The position numbers and the translations under genes were made by a program. From Chloroflexi bacterium TSY (GTDB lineage: Bacteria; Chloroflexota; Anaerolineae; Caldilineales; Caldilineaceae): a stretch of DNA of 43,889 nt. Of the stretch, positions 27,119-36,199 are shown piece by piece. How positions within the stretch are numbered: position 1 is the stretch's first letter; the number at the start of each line of letters is the position of its first letter. A model generated the notes under the pieces. That model was given only the letters and a program-made list of their open reading frames with translations. It had not been told where the DNA came from and did not search any database. The stretch lies in assembly GCA_019217005.1 (NCBI GenBank), contig JAHBNG010000128.1:1-43889 (forward strand), written 5' to 3'.

Positions 27119-29126
27119 TTCAAAGGCATTCTCCAAAGTGGGACCCCAAATAGCGGGGTCAGGTTCAGGGATAGCGTAAACAGAATGTGAAGCCATAGCG
27201 GCTAAATAATGCTGCTGAATGGTTTCATCGTAGAGCTGTGCATAAAGCATGGTGGTATCGATATGAGTGTGCCCCATGAGTTTCTGCAAGGTAGTGATGG
27301 GCATAAGGCCACTGTTGAGCAAACGGGTGGCAAAGGTATGGCGCAAGCGATGAGAAGTGACGCCCTCTAAGTTAGCTTGGGCGGCAAAGGCATGAAGATG
27401 GTTGCGCACATAATTGGCTCGAAGAGGTAAGCCATCGCGTAGTAAAAAGCGGGGAATGAGTAGCCAGGTCATCGGTGCGATGTTGCAGATGGGCATCGAT
27501 GGCAAGAGCAGTGCGTTGGGTAACAGGCAACCGACGGTCACGATGGGATTTGGCATCTCGAACGAGCAGAGCTTGCACTTCGCCCATACGTAGCCCAGCA
27601 TCAACCAGAATAAGAAACCAAGCACGGTCAAGGAGGTCGGAAGGAGAAAGGCTCTGAGCCGTTGAGTTTAAGACGAACTGTTCAAGTTGAGCAAATTCAT
27701 GCTGGCGCAACGGACGAGGTAAGGTAGTGGGTCGTTTGAGACGTTGAATGCGATATAAAGCCGGAGCGATCGACTGGCCACATTCTTCAGCAAAATGCAG
27801 AAAACTCTTGAGGGTACAAATAAAATGATTGATGGTATGGACGGAATACTCTAAGTCACATAGGTGGGTGATGTAGTCTTGGAGATCGCGCCGTCTTAGT
27901 TCGGATAAGCTGGAGAGCATGCGCTGGTCGAGCATCCATTGCCAACCGCGTTGGAGTTCGCCAAGCCACTGAAGGGCTCGTTCCCGCCGATAGAGGGCTT
28001 TCCAGCGTAATTGCTGGTGGAGAAGTAATGAGATGATGGGTTGATGAAGCCAGAGCGGCAATGAGGTGAGACGTTGACGGATCTCATCAGCGGACAAACA
28101 GATGCCAACAGCTGGCTCCACTGTGCGATGTTCAGAAGGCACAGTATTCTCTGTCTCTATTGCAGATGTCGTTCCTTCAATATCCGAGCATGCGGCTTGG
28201 CGAGACAACTGCTCCATAGCAGCTTCATAGTCGGCTCGCATATCAGGATTGGCACCATCGATGTAAATCTGGGTCGTTTTCAATTGACTGTGGCCCAACC
28301 AATGAGAGAGACTAGGCAGTGGCATACGCGACTCTGCCATTCGTCTGGCGAAGGTATGGCGCAGGCGATGACAGGAGACCTTGTTCTCGGAGAGTCCGGC
28401 TTGCTGACGGTAATAATCGAGGCGCTCCTGGATTCCGCGGACACTGATGCCTTTGTGACGACGAGTCAGAAACAGATGGCTATCGACTGCATCAGGACGC
28501 TCATCCATATAGCTCACCAACAGCGCTGTGGTTTCTGGCGTCAACCAGACTCGACGCTCTTTGTTCCCTTTGCCGCGTACGCGCAGTGACCACAGTTCGT
28601 CCGGATTTATGGCAGCTTCAATATCGCCCATCTCTAGTTTCGACACTTCGCCCACCCGCAGGCCAACGTCGAGCATCAAGGCCAACATCACTTGGTCTCT
28701 TATCTGACCTTGACTCACGCTCCCCCATAACTGGCGGACGATGCGTTCCGCTATATCTCTGGGAAGATGGCAACCTGTATCCAGTCGGTGTAGACGCCAC
28801 ACCACCGGGTTTGACCAGCTTTCGTCTTCTGCCTCATCCGCCAAGTAGTCGAAAAATCGGCTCAACGTTGCCACTCTGCGATTGACCGTCGCACTGCTCA
28901 TCCCCGCTTCGAGTTGCGCCGTTACAAACGTCGTTATCTCTTGGCGACCTATCTCTCTTGGCCTTTTTTCTATCACCTGGCCAAATTGATTTAGGTCACT
29001 TTCGTAATGTTTTACAGTTTCGCTTTGCGGAGAAAGCATTCTCACATGGGCACAGAATCCTGTTACTGCGGCGCTAAATTCTTGGTTCATTTTGGCCTCC
29101 TAGGGCTATTTTACCCCTTTTTTGGC

Positions 29127-29151
29127 CTACTGCGTGTAATAGAGAACGCCT
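29127..29151. repeat. 25-bp terminal inverted repeat, right copy
   Basis: Inverse of 25561-25585 with one mismatch. It also encodes the last codons of the AhpD-like gene (VLYYTQ-stop), so the recombinase element abuts or has replaced the 3' end of that gene. Confidence 0.8.
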
Positions 29152-29762
29152 CCTCCGCTGCGGTCTACTGAAAGTGGCGTAATACCTCCCTCGACATCAA
29201 TCTGTAATGCGTCATTGAGCCGATTGAAGAAGTTGGCCAACCCAATTCGTACAGTCAACTCGATAAACTGCGCATTGTCAAGATGTTGACGTAGCTGTCC
29301 AACTAGTGCGTCAGAGACGCGTCGGGCATCATTGGTCATGGCTTGGGCATGCTGCACAACCAACTTCTCTAGCGATGAAAAGTGTAAACTATCCATCACG
29401 TTATCACCTTCCAAATCAGCCAACATCTGGGACGATAATCCAGACTCCAGGCCAAGTGGTGCATGGTGGCTCACGCAATAGACACATCGATTGGCATAAC
29501 TCACTGTCAATACTGCCAGCTCGATCAAGCGGCGATCAACCCGACTATGTTCCTGAAAACCAAGATAAAGAGTCACCAGATCGCGCGCAATAGCCGGATG
29601 GTGACTGAGAGTCAACACCTGATTCATAAATTGAGGAAGGCTGTCTTGAGCATCCTCTATCATGGAACTGATTGCAGGATCCACTTTTTCCGGTGAAAGT
29701 GGCTCAATTCGTGCCAAGGTGCAATCCTCCTGTTCAAAAGTCGTATATCGCTGGGTGCTCAT
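29127..29762 (-). CDS. AhpD-like / carboxymuconolactone decarboxylase family protein
   Basis: A 211-residue AhpD-like fold protein with the redox motif CVYCVSHH (C93, C96, H100), typical of peroxidase-related members. The ATG overlaps the upstream lyase stop (ATGA), so the two are translationally coupled. The body resembles the family through RIGLANFFNRLNDALQID. The last nine residues, GGVLYYTQ, coincide with the terminal repeat of the neighbouring recombinase element, suggesting the natural C-terminus was exchanged on insertion. Its role in the cluster is unclear; possible peroxide or aldehyde detoxification is only inference. Confidence 0.85.
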   Translation of the reverse strand: MSTQRYTTFEQEDCTLARIEPLSPEKVDPAISSMIEDAQDSLPQFMNQVLTLSHHPAIARDLVTLYLGFQEHSRVDRRLIELAVLTVSYANRCVYCVSHHAPLGLESGLSSQMLADLEGDNVMDSLHFSSLEKLVVQHAQAMTNDARRVSDALVGQLRQHLDNAQFIELTVRIGLANFFNRLNDALQIDVEGGITPLSVDRSGGGVLYYTQ

Positions 29763-31267
29763 CCAGGGTTCTTGATACTCGCCGTAGGCCAGAAAGACGC
29801 AACAATCTGACGACGAAGGTTGTCGGCATCTGCCAAGGCGTTTTTGGCATCGTCAAGCCAAAGATGGTCTTTTTGGATCGTAATCGTCAGCTGTTCTAAC
29901 AAATTACCTGTTGCATCAGGTGAAACGCCACCCATCCCTGTACGTAACGAAACGAAACGTTCTGGATCCAATGCGTCTCTCAAGAATGCTTCATCAACGG
30001 GCAGTTCTTGCCCGAGTGTCTCCCGTGCTGCGGTCTGCAGGATGGATAATGTAATGTTGCCTGTACTGCTATTCTCAGAAGGATCCTTGAGCGCCGTCTG
30101 AACAGCCGTGGCAACAATCTTATGCGCTTGCCGGAATGAGAGTCCCTCTCTTCGTACTAGTTCATCTGCCAGTTCAGTCGCCGTCGTAAACTCCTCTGAT
30201 GACTGAGCCCGTAGATGTTGTTCATTCAGTTTCAAAGTTGTAAAAAATGCCGCATAGAGTTGCAGACATTCGCGCGCCGTTGAAATGGCTTGGGCGACAG
30301 GGGGGAGAATCTCATCCTCAATGTCCTGTGTATCGCCATAAGGAATATTGTGACATTGTGTCGCGATGGTCTGGGCATAACCAACTGTTCGACTCAGCCG
30401 GGCCCGCAAATGTTCCAGCACCACAGGATTGCGCTTTTGGGGCATGATCGAACTGATCTGGATAAAGCTGTCGTCAATATAGAGTGCGTTAGATTCTCGG
30501 GTTGCCAAAAAGAGCAGATCTTTTGTGACCCGGCTCAGTCCAATCGCAAGGGATTGAATGGCAAAGGAAATGTCAGTCAAATGGTCACCTGCACCTATGC
30601 TGTGATGTGTGCTTGCAATGACGCCTCCAAATCCCAATAGTTGAGCGACGCGGTCGCGATCGATTGGGAATCCAGAGCCAGTAAAGGCCGCTGCACCAAG
30701 AGGCGATTCATTTACATTCTGATATGCATGAGCAAGGCGAGCTTGATCTTTTTCCAGAAACGAAAGAACGCCAACCAGATAGTGAGCAAATGTGACTGGT
30801 TGTGCAGGCTGTGTATGTGTGTAGCCCGGCATGAAAGTCTTCAAGTGAGCTGCAGCCAGTGTGGCAACGCCCTGCCGAAGCATTAGTAGATCAGAATAGA
30901 GATCCAACACCATGTCGCGCAGCGCCATGCGTGCGAGAGCCTGCCCCAAATCGTTGCGACTGCGGGCAAGTTGAAGGTTTCCACCATAATCCGGTCCGGC
31001 CAGTTCGATAATCTGTGCTTCAATTCGAAAGAAGAGATCTTCCACACCGGGCACGTAGTCGAATGCTTCTGCGCCTTTGGTTCGGATCGTAGCGATCGCA
31101 TCGATGAGCGCGCGTGCGTTGTCCTCCGTGATGATGTCGCATTCTGCCAACATCACAGCATGAGCATCATGGGCATCCAGCATTGCCCCAAAGAGATGCT
31201 TCTGGGCGTCAAAATAAGCTGGCTGAAGTACGGTTTTGCTATAGAATGGATGGGGAAAGTCAGCCAT
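29759..31267 (-). CDS. Argininosuccinate lyase-like enzyme (fumarase/ASL superfamily)
   Basis: A 502-residue member of the fumarase/aspartase/ASL superfamily. It shows the signature SSIMPQKRNPVVLEHLR, the LARSRNDLGQALARMALRD region and the GYTHTQPAQPVTFAHYL catalytic-histidine region, all of ASL type. Superfamily enzymes eliminate fumarate or split similar C-N bonds. Its location inside a sugar-type ABC transporter cluster with an amidohydrolase and an AhpD-like protein, and without other arginine genes, suggests a catabolic paralogue rather than the biosynthetic ArgH. The substrate is unknown. Confidence 0.85.
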   Translation of the reverse strand: MADFPHPFYSKTVLQPAYFDAQKHLFGAMLDAHDAHAVMLAECDIITEDNARALIDAIATIRTKGAEAFDYVPGVEDLFFRIEAQIIELAGPDYGGNLQLARSRNDLGQALARMALRDMVLDLYSDLLMLRQGVATLAAAHLKTFMPGYTHTQPAQPVTFAHYLVGVLSFLEKDQARLAHAYQNVNESPLGAAAFTGSGFPIDRDRVAQLLGFGGVIASTHHSIGAGDHLTDISFAIQSLAIGLSRVTKDLLFLATRESNALYIDDSFIQISSIMPQKRNPVVLEHLRARLSRTVGYAQTIATQCHNIPYGDTQDIEDEILPPVAQAISTARECLQLYAAFFTTLKLNEQHLRAQSSEEFTTATELADELVRREGLSFRQAHKIVATAVQTALKDPSENSSTGNITLSILQTAARETLGQELPVDEAFLRDALDPERFVSLRTGMGGVSPDATGNLLEQLTITIQKDHLWLDDAKNALADADNLRRQIVASFWPTASIKNPG

Positions 31268-31314
31268 TGATGGTTACCCTTCGCTCATCTCCCGAATTTG
31301 TCTGGAATAGGGCC

Positions 31315-31413
31315 GTGGCTGCGGTTTAAGTGACACGATTTGTACAGACTCTGGGCGTAGCCTGAGAATCTTGCATTCGTTGACCATCTATCACCTACCG
31401 GACAGCCGCTATC
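31315..31413. repeat. 99-bp dispersed repeat, copy 2
   Basis: Second copy of the element at 14175-14273, in the same orientation, with GTGGCTGCGG at the start and CAGCCGCTATC at the end. It sits between the lyase gene and the upstream permease gene, so it would be transcribed with the operon unless it also affects termination. Confidence 0.75.
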
Positions 31414-31475
31414 TAGAATAGCAGTTGCTAGTCAGTAGCAGCATTGGTTGGGACAAATGTGTGATATCTGTGCCA

Positions 31476-32366
31476 CTATCCTTTCAGACCAGTTAGGGCA
31501 ATGCCTTTGATAATTTGCTGCTGAAAAATGAGGAAGACTAAGATCAAAGGGATTGTTGCCAGGCTGGCACCGGTCATGATCAATTCCCAGTCTGACAATG
31601 CCTCGCCTTGAAAGAAATTGAGTCCAACTGGCAATGTATAGTATTGCCGACTGCTGGCAATGATCAAAGGCCAAAGATATGCGTTCCAGTTGCCGATAAA
31701 GTTGAAGATGCAGAGCGCGGCCACAGCTGGCTTGACAAGCGGCATGGCGACGCGCCACCAGATACCTAGCTCGTTCATGCCGTCGATCCGAGCAGCATCA
31801 AGCAGGTCGTTTGGTACGCCATCGAAAAACTGGCGCATCAAAAATATGCCTGTGGCCGTGATCACACCAGGAAACGCCAACCCCCAATATTGGGCCAGAC
31901 CAATGTGCCAGTTCATACTCACGCTCATTGTGTACCACGGAATAATTAACATTTCGGTTGGAATCATCAGCGTCCCCAGGATGCCGAGAAAGATAAGATT
32001 CTTACCAGGAAAGGTGAATTTGTTGAGCGTGTAGCCAACGAGAGAATCGAAAATTGCGACGCAAAGCGTTGTGAAACAAGCAATGATCAGGCTATTGAGG
32101 TACCAACGGGCAAAGTCACCCGTTTGCAAGACAGATAGGTAATTTTCAAAGGTTGGGTTGGCCGGGAGAAAGGCAAAATCAACCAGTTCTGGCGCCGGTT
32201 TCAAACTCGTCAGAAGCATCCAAATAAAGGGCACCATCATCACAATCGTGCCAATACTGAGCAACAGATAGACGCCAGCTAAGCCCACGGAAGGGGCGCG
32301 TTGACGACGAGCCGGTATAGATGTGAGTTGTTCTGCAGCTTGCAGAGTGCGTTGGGCGCTAGACAA
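31476..32366 (-). CDS. ABC sugar permease, MalG/CUT1 type
   Basis: A 296-residue inner-membrane permease of the carbohydrate-uptake CUT1 family, with six membrane segments and the EAA-loop signature LLDAARIDGMNELGIWWRVAMPLVKPA that contacts the ATPase. An N-terminal polar extension of 30 residues precedes the first segment (LLLSIGTIVMMVPFIWML). It forms a heterodimer with the permease at 32584. No ATPase gene is in the cluster, so a shared MsmK-like ATPase elsewhere is likely. Confidence 0.93.
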   Translation of the reverse strand: MSSAQRTLQAAEQLTSIPARRQRAPSVGLAGVYLLLSIGTIVMMVPFIWMLLTSLKPAPELVDFAFLPANPTFENYLSVLQTGDFARWYLNSLIIACFTTLCVAIFDSLVGYTLNKFTFPGKNLIFLGILGTLMIPTEMLIIPWYTMSVSMNWHIGLAQYWGLAFPGVITATGIFLMRQFFDGVPNDLLDAARIDGMNELGIWWRVAMPLVKPAVAALCIFNFIGNWNAYLWPLIIASSRQYYTLPVGLNFFQGEALSDWELIMTGASLATIPLILVFLIFQQQIIKGIALTGLKG

Positions 32367-32469
32367 TCTGAATATCCTTATTCGTCGTTCGTGTTACGTC
32401 TTACGTGATACTAGCCGAGAATCTAGGTTTGCGATAAGCATCTGTGCGTTAGTTTGAGCCTGACTGACC

Positions 32470-32584
32470 AGAAATGGTTTAAGGCTTTTCCAACAATTAA
32501 AATCCCTAATTTGATCTGGAAAAGCTCAAGCCATTCCAGAGAAATCGACTTGGCAAATTAGGGGTTTATTTCTCTGGAATGGCC
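32470..32584. repeat. Twin hairpins with complementary loops between permease genes
   Basis: Hairpin 1: arms 32474-32492 and 32517-32534 (AGGCTTTTCCA / TGGAAAAGCT core). Hairpin 2: GCCATTCCAGAGAAAT at 32530-32545 with ATTTCTCTGGAATGGC at 32568-32583, perfect. The loop of hairpin 1 (AAATCCCTAATTTG, 32500-32513) is the inverse of the loop of hairpin 2 (CAAATTAGGGGTTT, 32554-32567) with one mismatch, so the loops could kiss or form alternative folds. The position, just after the first permease stop on the minus strand, suggests differential expression or termination within the operon. Confidence 0.75.
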
Positions 32585-33489
32585 TAATACTCAAAGCGGC
32601 GCGACAAAAATCGCAGTTGTATAATGGTAATCAACAGGATAATGAAGAAAAGTATCACGGTTAGGGCGGATGCATAGCCCATATTTAGACGCGAAAAGCC
32701 TTCTTTGTAGACTTCCAAGACAACGGTTGTGGTGCTGTTCAATGGTCCGCCTGTGCCCTGGGGGCTCATATTTTGGACCAGGGCGAAGAGGCGTAAGAAT
32801 GAGACAGTTTGCAAAACGGACAGGTAGACAATCACGGGATTTAGAAGAGGCAGCGTGACATAACGGAAGAGTTGAAAACCATTGGCACCATCGATGCGCG
32901 CTGCCTCATAGTACATATCGGGAATTTGCTGAATGCCGGCCAGAAAGATAATCACGGTGAAGCCGAGCGTTTGCCAGACAGCCACGGAAGTAATCGCTCC
33001 CAATGCTTGAGACGGTTGGCCCACAAACCGCTGCGGATCTACTCCAAGTGCACTCAAAATCTGGTTTAACAATCCATCCGGCCAGTCGTAAAGCCAGAGC
33101 CAGACAAACGCAACAGCGACCGCGGAGGTGACATAAGGCAGGAAAAAAGCTGCTCGAAAAAAAGCCGCAAAGTGTCGGATTTGGCTAAGCATCAGCGCAA
33201 CCGCCAACCCGATCACCAATTGTAGGGGGACACCAAAAAGCACGTAGCGCAATGTATTGAGAAATGCAGCTCGTACTGCGCTACGCGGCTTAAAGAGATC
33301 CAGCCAAATCTCGTGATAGTTCTCCAAGCCGACCCAAGATCCCGATGCTTGAAAGATGTTCCAATCGCGAAAACTGATATTAAAAGCCAACAGAGTTGGA
33401 TACCAGCGAATCACGATATAGAAAATCAAGCTCACGCTCAGAAAGGCATAGGCCCAGAGAACTTGTCGCTGTTTGAGAGTTAGTTTCAT
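32584..33489 (-). CDS. ABC sugar permease, MalF/CUT1 type
   Basis: A 301-residue permease with six membrane segments and the EAA-loop YYEAARIDGANGFQLFRYVTLPLLNPVI. It is the first permease after the binding-protein gene, the usual order. It pairs with the MalG-type permease downstream across a 217-bp gap that holds the twin hairpins. Confidence 0.93.
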   Translation of the reverse strand: MKLTLKQRQVLWAYAFLSVSLIFYIVIRWYPTLLAFNISFRDWNIFQASGSWVGLENYHEIWLDLFKPRSAVRAAFLNTLRYVLFGVPLQLVIGLAVALMLSQIRHFAAFFRAAFFLPYVTSAVAVAFVWLWLYDWPDGLLNQILSALGVDPQRFVGQPSQALGAITSVAVWQTLGFTVIIFLAGIQQIPDMYYEAARIDGANGFQLFRYVTLPLLNPVIVYLSVLQTVSFLRLFALVQNMSPQGTGGPLNSTTTVVLEVYKEGFSRLNMGYASALTVILFFIILLITIIQLRFLSRRFEY

Positions 33490-33625
33490 TTACGACCGCC
33501 TTGGAATAAATTCCAGGCTGAAAGCAGAAGTCCACGGAAGTGAACTGGGTGAGGATTCACAGTTGGCTTGAGCCAATTTTCGACGACCGCGTCGCCTTGT
33601 CGCCCTTCTCATCCTTTCAGCTTAC

Positions 33626-34942
33626 TTATTGGTCAGCCCAATATTCGTCATACATGGTCTGAACCGTCTCGACGGCAAAGTCTAGCTCCGCATTTGGATC
33701 GGCACCATTCAGAATGACTGCGTTGTGAGCATCAATGATAGCCTGTCGATCGTCTGATTCATTGATAAAGAATGTAGCTTGCGCATAGGACAAACCTTGC
33801 GCAAAAGCCCCCAATTTTTCGTCGGCCAACAAATTGGCATCCTCGGCGGCAGAAAGTTGTGCGGGAAGTTCACCGACTATACCAACCCACAAAGCCCCTG
33901 CTTCAGGTGATGAGATAAACTTGAGGAACTTTGCTGAAGCGGCCAAACGTGCTGGATCAGACGCCCCCTTCTGCGTGATACCGTGGGTCCAGTAGGAGCC
34001 AAAGGTTGCCTTCACACCATTGTGCTCAGGTAGTTCAGTGACACCAAAGTTCAAATCGGGTGCGTTGTTGGCAATTGTCCCTAAACGGAACGATCCGTCA
34101 ACGTGAAAACAGACCTCACCCGCCAAAAAGCCATCAGGATCATTTTCGTAGACACCGGTTGCACCCGTCTCTAACTCTGTCTCAAATTTCAAGAATTGAT
34201 TCCACGCGGCGTAGCCTTCCTCGCTCGCATTCCATTGAACGGTCTGTCGATCATCGCTCAATGGTTGCTGCCCAAATTGAGGGAGCAACACCTGCCGGAA
34301 CCAATGATGCCCTTGTCCGCCGGGATTCGCAATAAAACCGTGGACCAAATAGCTGTCACCCTCTCGTTGCGTGCACTGAACAGCTTGTTCTTCTAACTCG
34401 GTCAGGGTCTGAGGTGGACTCTCTGGATCCAAACCAGCCGCTTCCATCAAATCCTTGTTGTAGAATAGTGCCAATGAACGCACGGCAGTCGGCAATGTGT
34501 AGAGCTGGCCATTAATCCGACTGGCCTGAACCATAGGACTAAACTCATCCAAGATCGATGGTGGGAATTCATCTTCTGGTAACGGAACGACATAGTCGGC
34601 AGCAATCCAATCCAGTTGCCAACCATAAAACATGGTTGCAACATCAGGCCCAACGCCAGCAGGTACGCTCACAGCAATTTTGTCACGAAAATCAGCGTAG
34701 GGAATTTCTGAGTTGTGAACCACCTTGATGTCAGGATTCTCTTCCTCAAACATTTCAATTAGTTGGTCCATCGCATCGACACGGGCCCCAAAGTTGTATT
34801 GCCAATATTCAATCTCAATCGGTCCTTCTGCTTCAGCCATGGCGCCTGAACCACCATCCGGAGCAGCAACTTGCGGTGGACACCCGGCAAGCATCAGCAC
34901 AACGATCAGTAACAACGATACTTTTCCAACACTCTCAAACAT
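33626..34942 (-). CDS. ABC sugar-binding lipoprotein (extracellular solute-binding family 1)
   Basis: A solute-binding protein of about 438 residues. ATG 34942 is chosen because GAGGAGA lies just upstream and the peptide then starts with a normal lipoprotein signal (SLLLIVVLMLAGCPP; lipobox LAGC). A longer frame to 35071 adds 43 residues without a signal. Family features include IEIEYWQYNFGARVDAMDQLIEMFEEENPDIKV (start of the mature domain), PTAVRSLALFYNKDLMEAAGLDP and FGSYWTHGITQK. It would deliver a sugar-like ligand to the two permeases. The ligand is unknown. Confidence 0.92.
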   Translation of the reverse strand: MFESVGKVSLLLIVVLMLAGCPPQVAAPDGGSGAMAEAEGPIEIEYWQYNFGARVDAMDQLIEMFEEENPDIKVVHNSEIPYADFRDKIAVSVPAGVGPDVATMFYGWQLDWIAADYVVPLPEDEFPPSILDEFSPMVQASRINGQLYTLPTAVRSLALFYNKDLMEAAGLDPESPPQTLTELEEQAVQCTQREGDSYLVHGFIANPGGQGHHWFRQVLLPQFGQQPLSDDRQTVQWNASEEGYAAWNQFLKFETELETGATGVYENDPDGFLAGEVCFHVDGSFRLGTIANNAPDLNFGVTELPEHNGVKATFGSYWTHGITQKGASDPARLAASAKFLKFISSPEAGALWVGIVGELPAQLSAAEDANLLADEKLGAFAQGLSYAQATFFINESDDRQAIIDAHNAVILNGADPNAELDFAVETVQTMYDEYWADQ

Positions 34943-35074
34943 AGTTTTCTCCTCATTCGGACTGATGAAATAGTGTGCACGCCGCAGAGTTATGCAGAGA
35001 AAAGCGAGAAAGAGCAACAAATTCTTTGTGAATTTCTGTGAGAACTCCGTAAATCCCTCTGTGATGTGCAAAAC

Positions 35075-36038
35075 TTATGTAGACAAGTCTATCTTCAATA
35101 ATCGGGCGGCATTACCCGCAAAAATCATCTGGATGTGCTCATCTGGCATGTTCAAATCCAAACAGTCGCGCACCTGATCTTGAAGATATCGAAAGGCAAA
35201 ACCACGCGGAAACCAACTCGAGTCTGACCCAAAAATGATGCGGCTGGGTCCAATGGTTTCGTAATATTTGCGAAAGAGATACTTGACCGTAACGTTGCCT
35301 GGAACCCAACGAATCCATTGGTTGCTGCCACTGGTATCAACACTCACATTGGGACAGGACCAGCAGAGTTGTAGCGTTTCACGTTCCCACGCGCAGCCAA
35401 AGTGAGGGATCACAAAATCGACCTCGGGAAAATATTTGGCCACATTGTGAAGTTTGAGTGGATTGATGTTTTCGTGCCAGGCGATTCCACCAGAACTGCC
35501 CTGAATCCCAAAGTGGATCAACACGGGAATTCCCAACTCGGCACACTTTTCCCAGACGGGGAATGCATCCGGATGTTCAATGGGCTCTTCGATCATTGGG
35601 GCCAAAAGCTTATAACCGCGCAATCCCAACTCTGTCACGCCCTGTTCGAGTCGTTCAACCGCATTGGGCACAAATGGACTATGATGAACAAAGCCCACAA
35701 AGCGGTCTGGATACCAACCGCAGACCTCCGACAGGTGTTCGTTGCCTCCGCCTGTCACGAAGCCAATCGCGTGAATCCCATACATATCCAACTCTTCAAT
35801 CCAACGACGTGCTTGCTCTCGATCTCCAGGGTGTTCGTCACTTGATTCAGCCTGTGGAAACCCCCACATCCGCCTCCAATGTTCTGAGTAGACTTGCCCT
35901 TTGGCGCGTATCAACGCAAGCCGTTCTGGACTGATACGGTCGATGTAGTTCTTCATCGTATCGCCCATGTCCGTAAACCACGGTTTCTGAGTCGGGAAAG
36001 TGGGCGTGAAAGTCGATGATCTTGAAGCCTTGGTACAT
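35075..36038 (-). pseudogene. Amidohydrolase-2 family enzyme, frameshifted near start
   Basis: A TIM-barrel metal-dependent hydrolase of the amidohydrolase_2/ACMSD-like group. The metal motif IIDFHAHFP is in a short frame from ATG 36038. The main frame (35968-35075) continues with MGDTMKNYIDRISPERL, GIHAIGFVTGGGNEH, GFVHHSPF, PVLIHFGIQG, VIPHFGCAW and the catalytic-type aspartate in IIFGSDSSWFP. Removing one base near 35983-35988 would join them as ETWFTDMGDT. Repaired length is about 321 residues. It sits just upstream of the binding-protein gene, so the cluster may hydrolyse or decarboxylate the imported compound. One base may be a consensus error. Confidence 0.82.
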
Positions 36039-36199
36039 GATAAGTATATCTATAGCAAAAAGTAATGGAACATAAGTAGATAAACGGGAGCAGGCGGACT
36101 CGTTCGGATGTATTTAGTGTAGCCGTTCAGGGTTGGTTTGTCAAAGTAGATGTAAATATAGCGTTGTTCTCAGTTTGACTTCGGCGTTAAGGTTCGCCG

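Larger units (their letters stand above)
25595..29090 (-). pseudogene. Two-in-one tyrosine recombinase, cut by IS copy B
   Basis: AGGAGG precedes ATG 29090. The first half (about 1-300) is a complete tyrosine recombinase: SAM-like core-binding region, GLRVGEVSKLEMGD (Arg), RGKGNKERRVW (Lys), CHRLRHTFARR (His-x-x-Arg), HWLGHS (His) and TTQIYI (Tyr). A linker follows, then a second core-binding domain (YITHLCDLEYSVHTINHF) and a second catalytic domain with GLRMGEVQAL, SHRLRHTFATRL, LMGHTHIDTTMLY. One extra T in the run at 27444-27448 splits the frame. IS copy B sits 12 codons before the native stop at 25595; removing it restores ...ENAFESTFQQQPL. Repaired length is about 665 residues. Confidence 0.85.

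Noticed and set aside
29759..31267. Calling the lyase the biosynthetic ArgH
   Set aside because: The signature is shared by the superfamily and the context is catabolic/transport with no arginine genes; the specific assignment is not supported.
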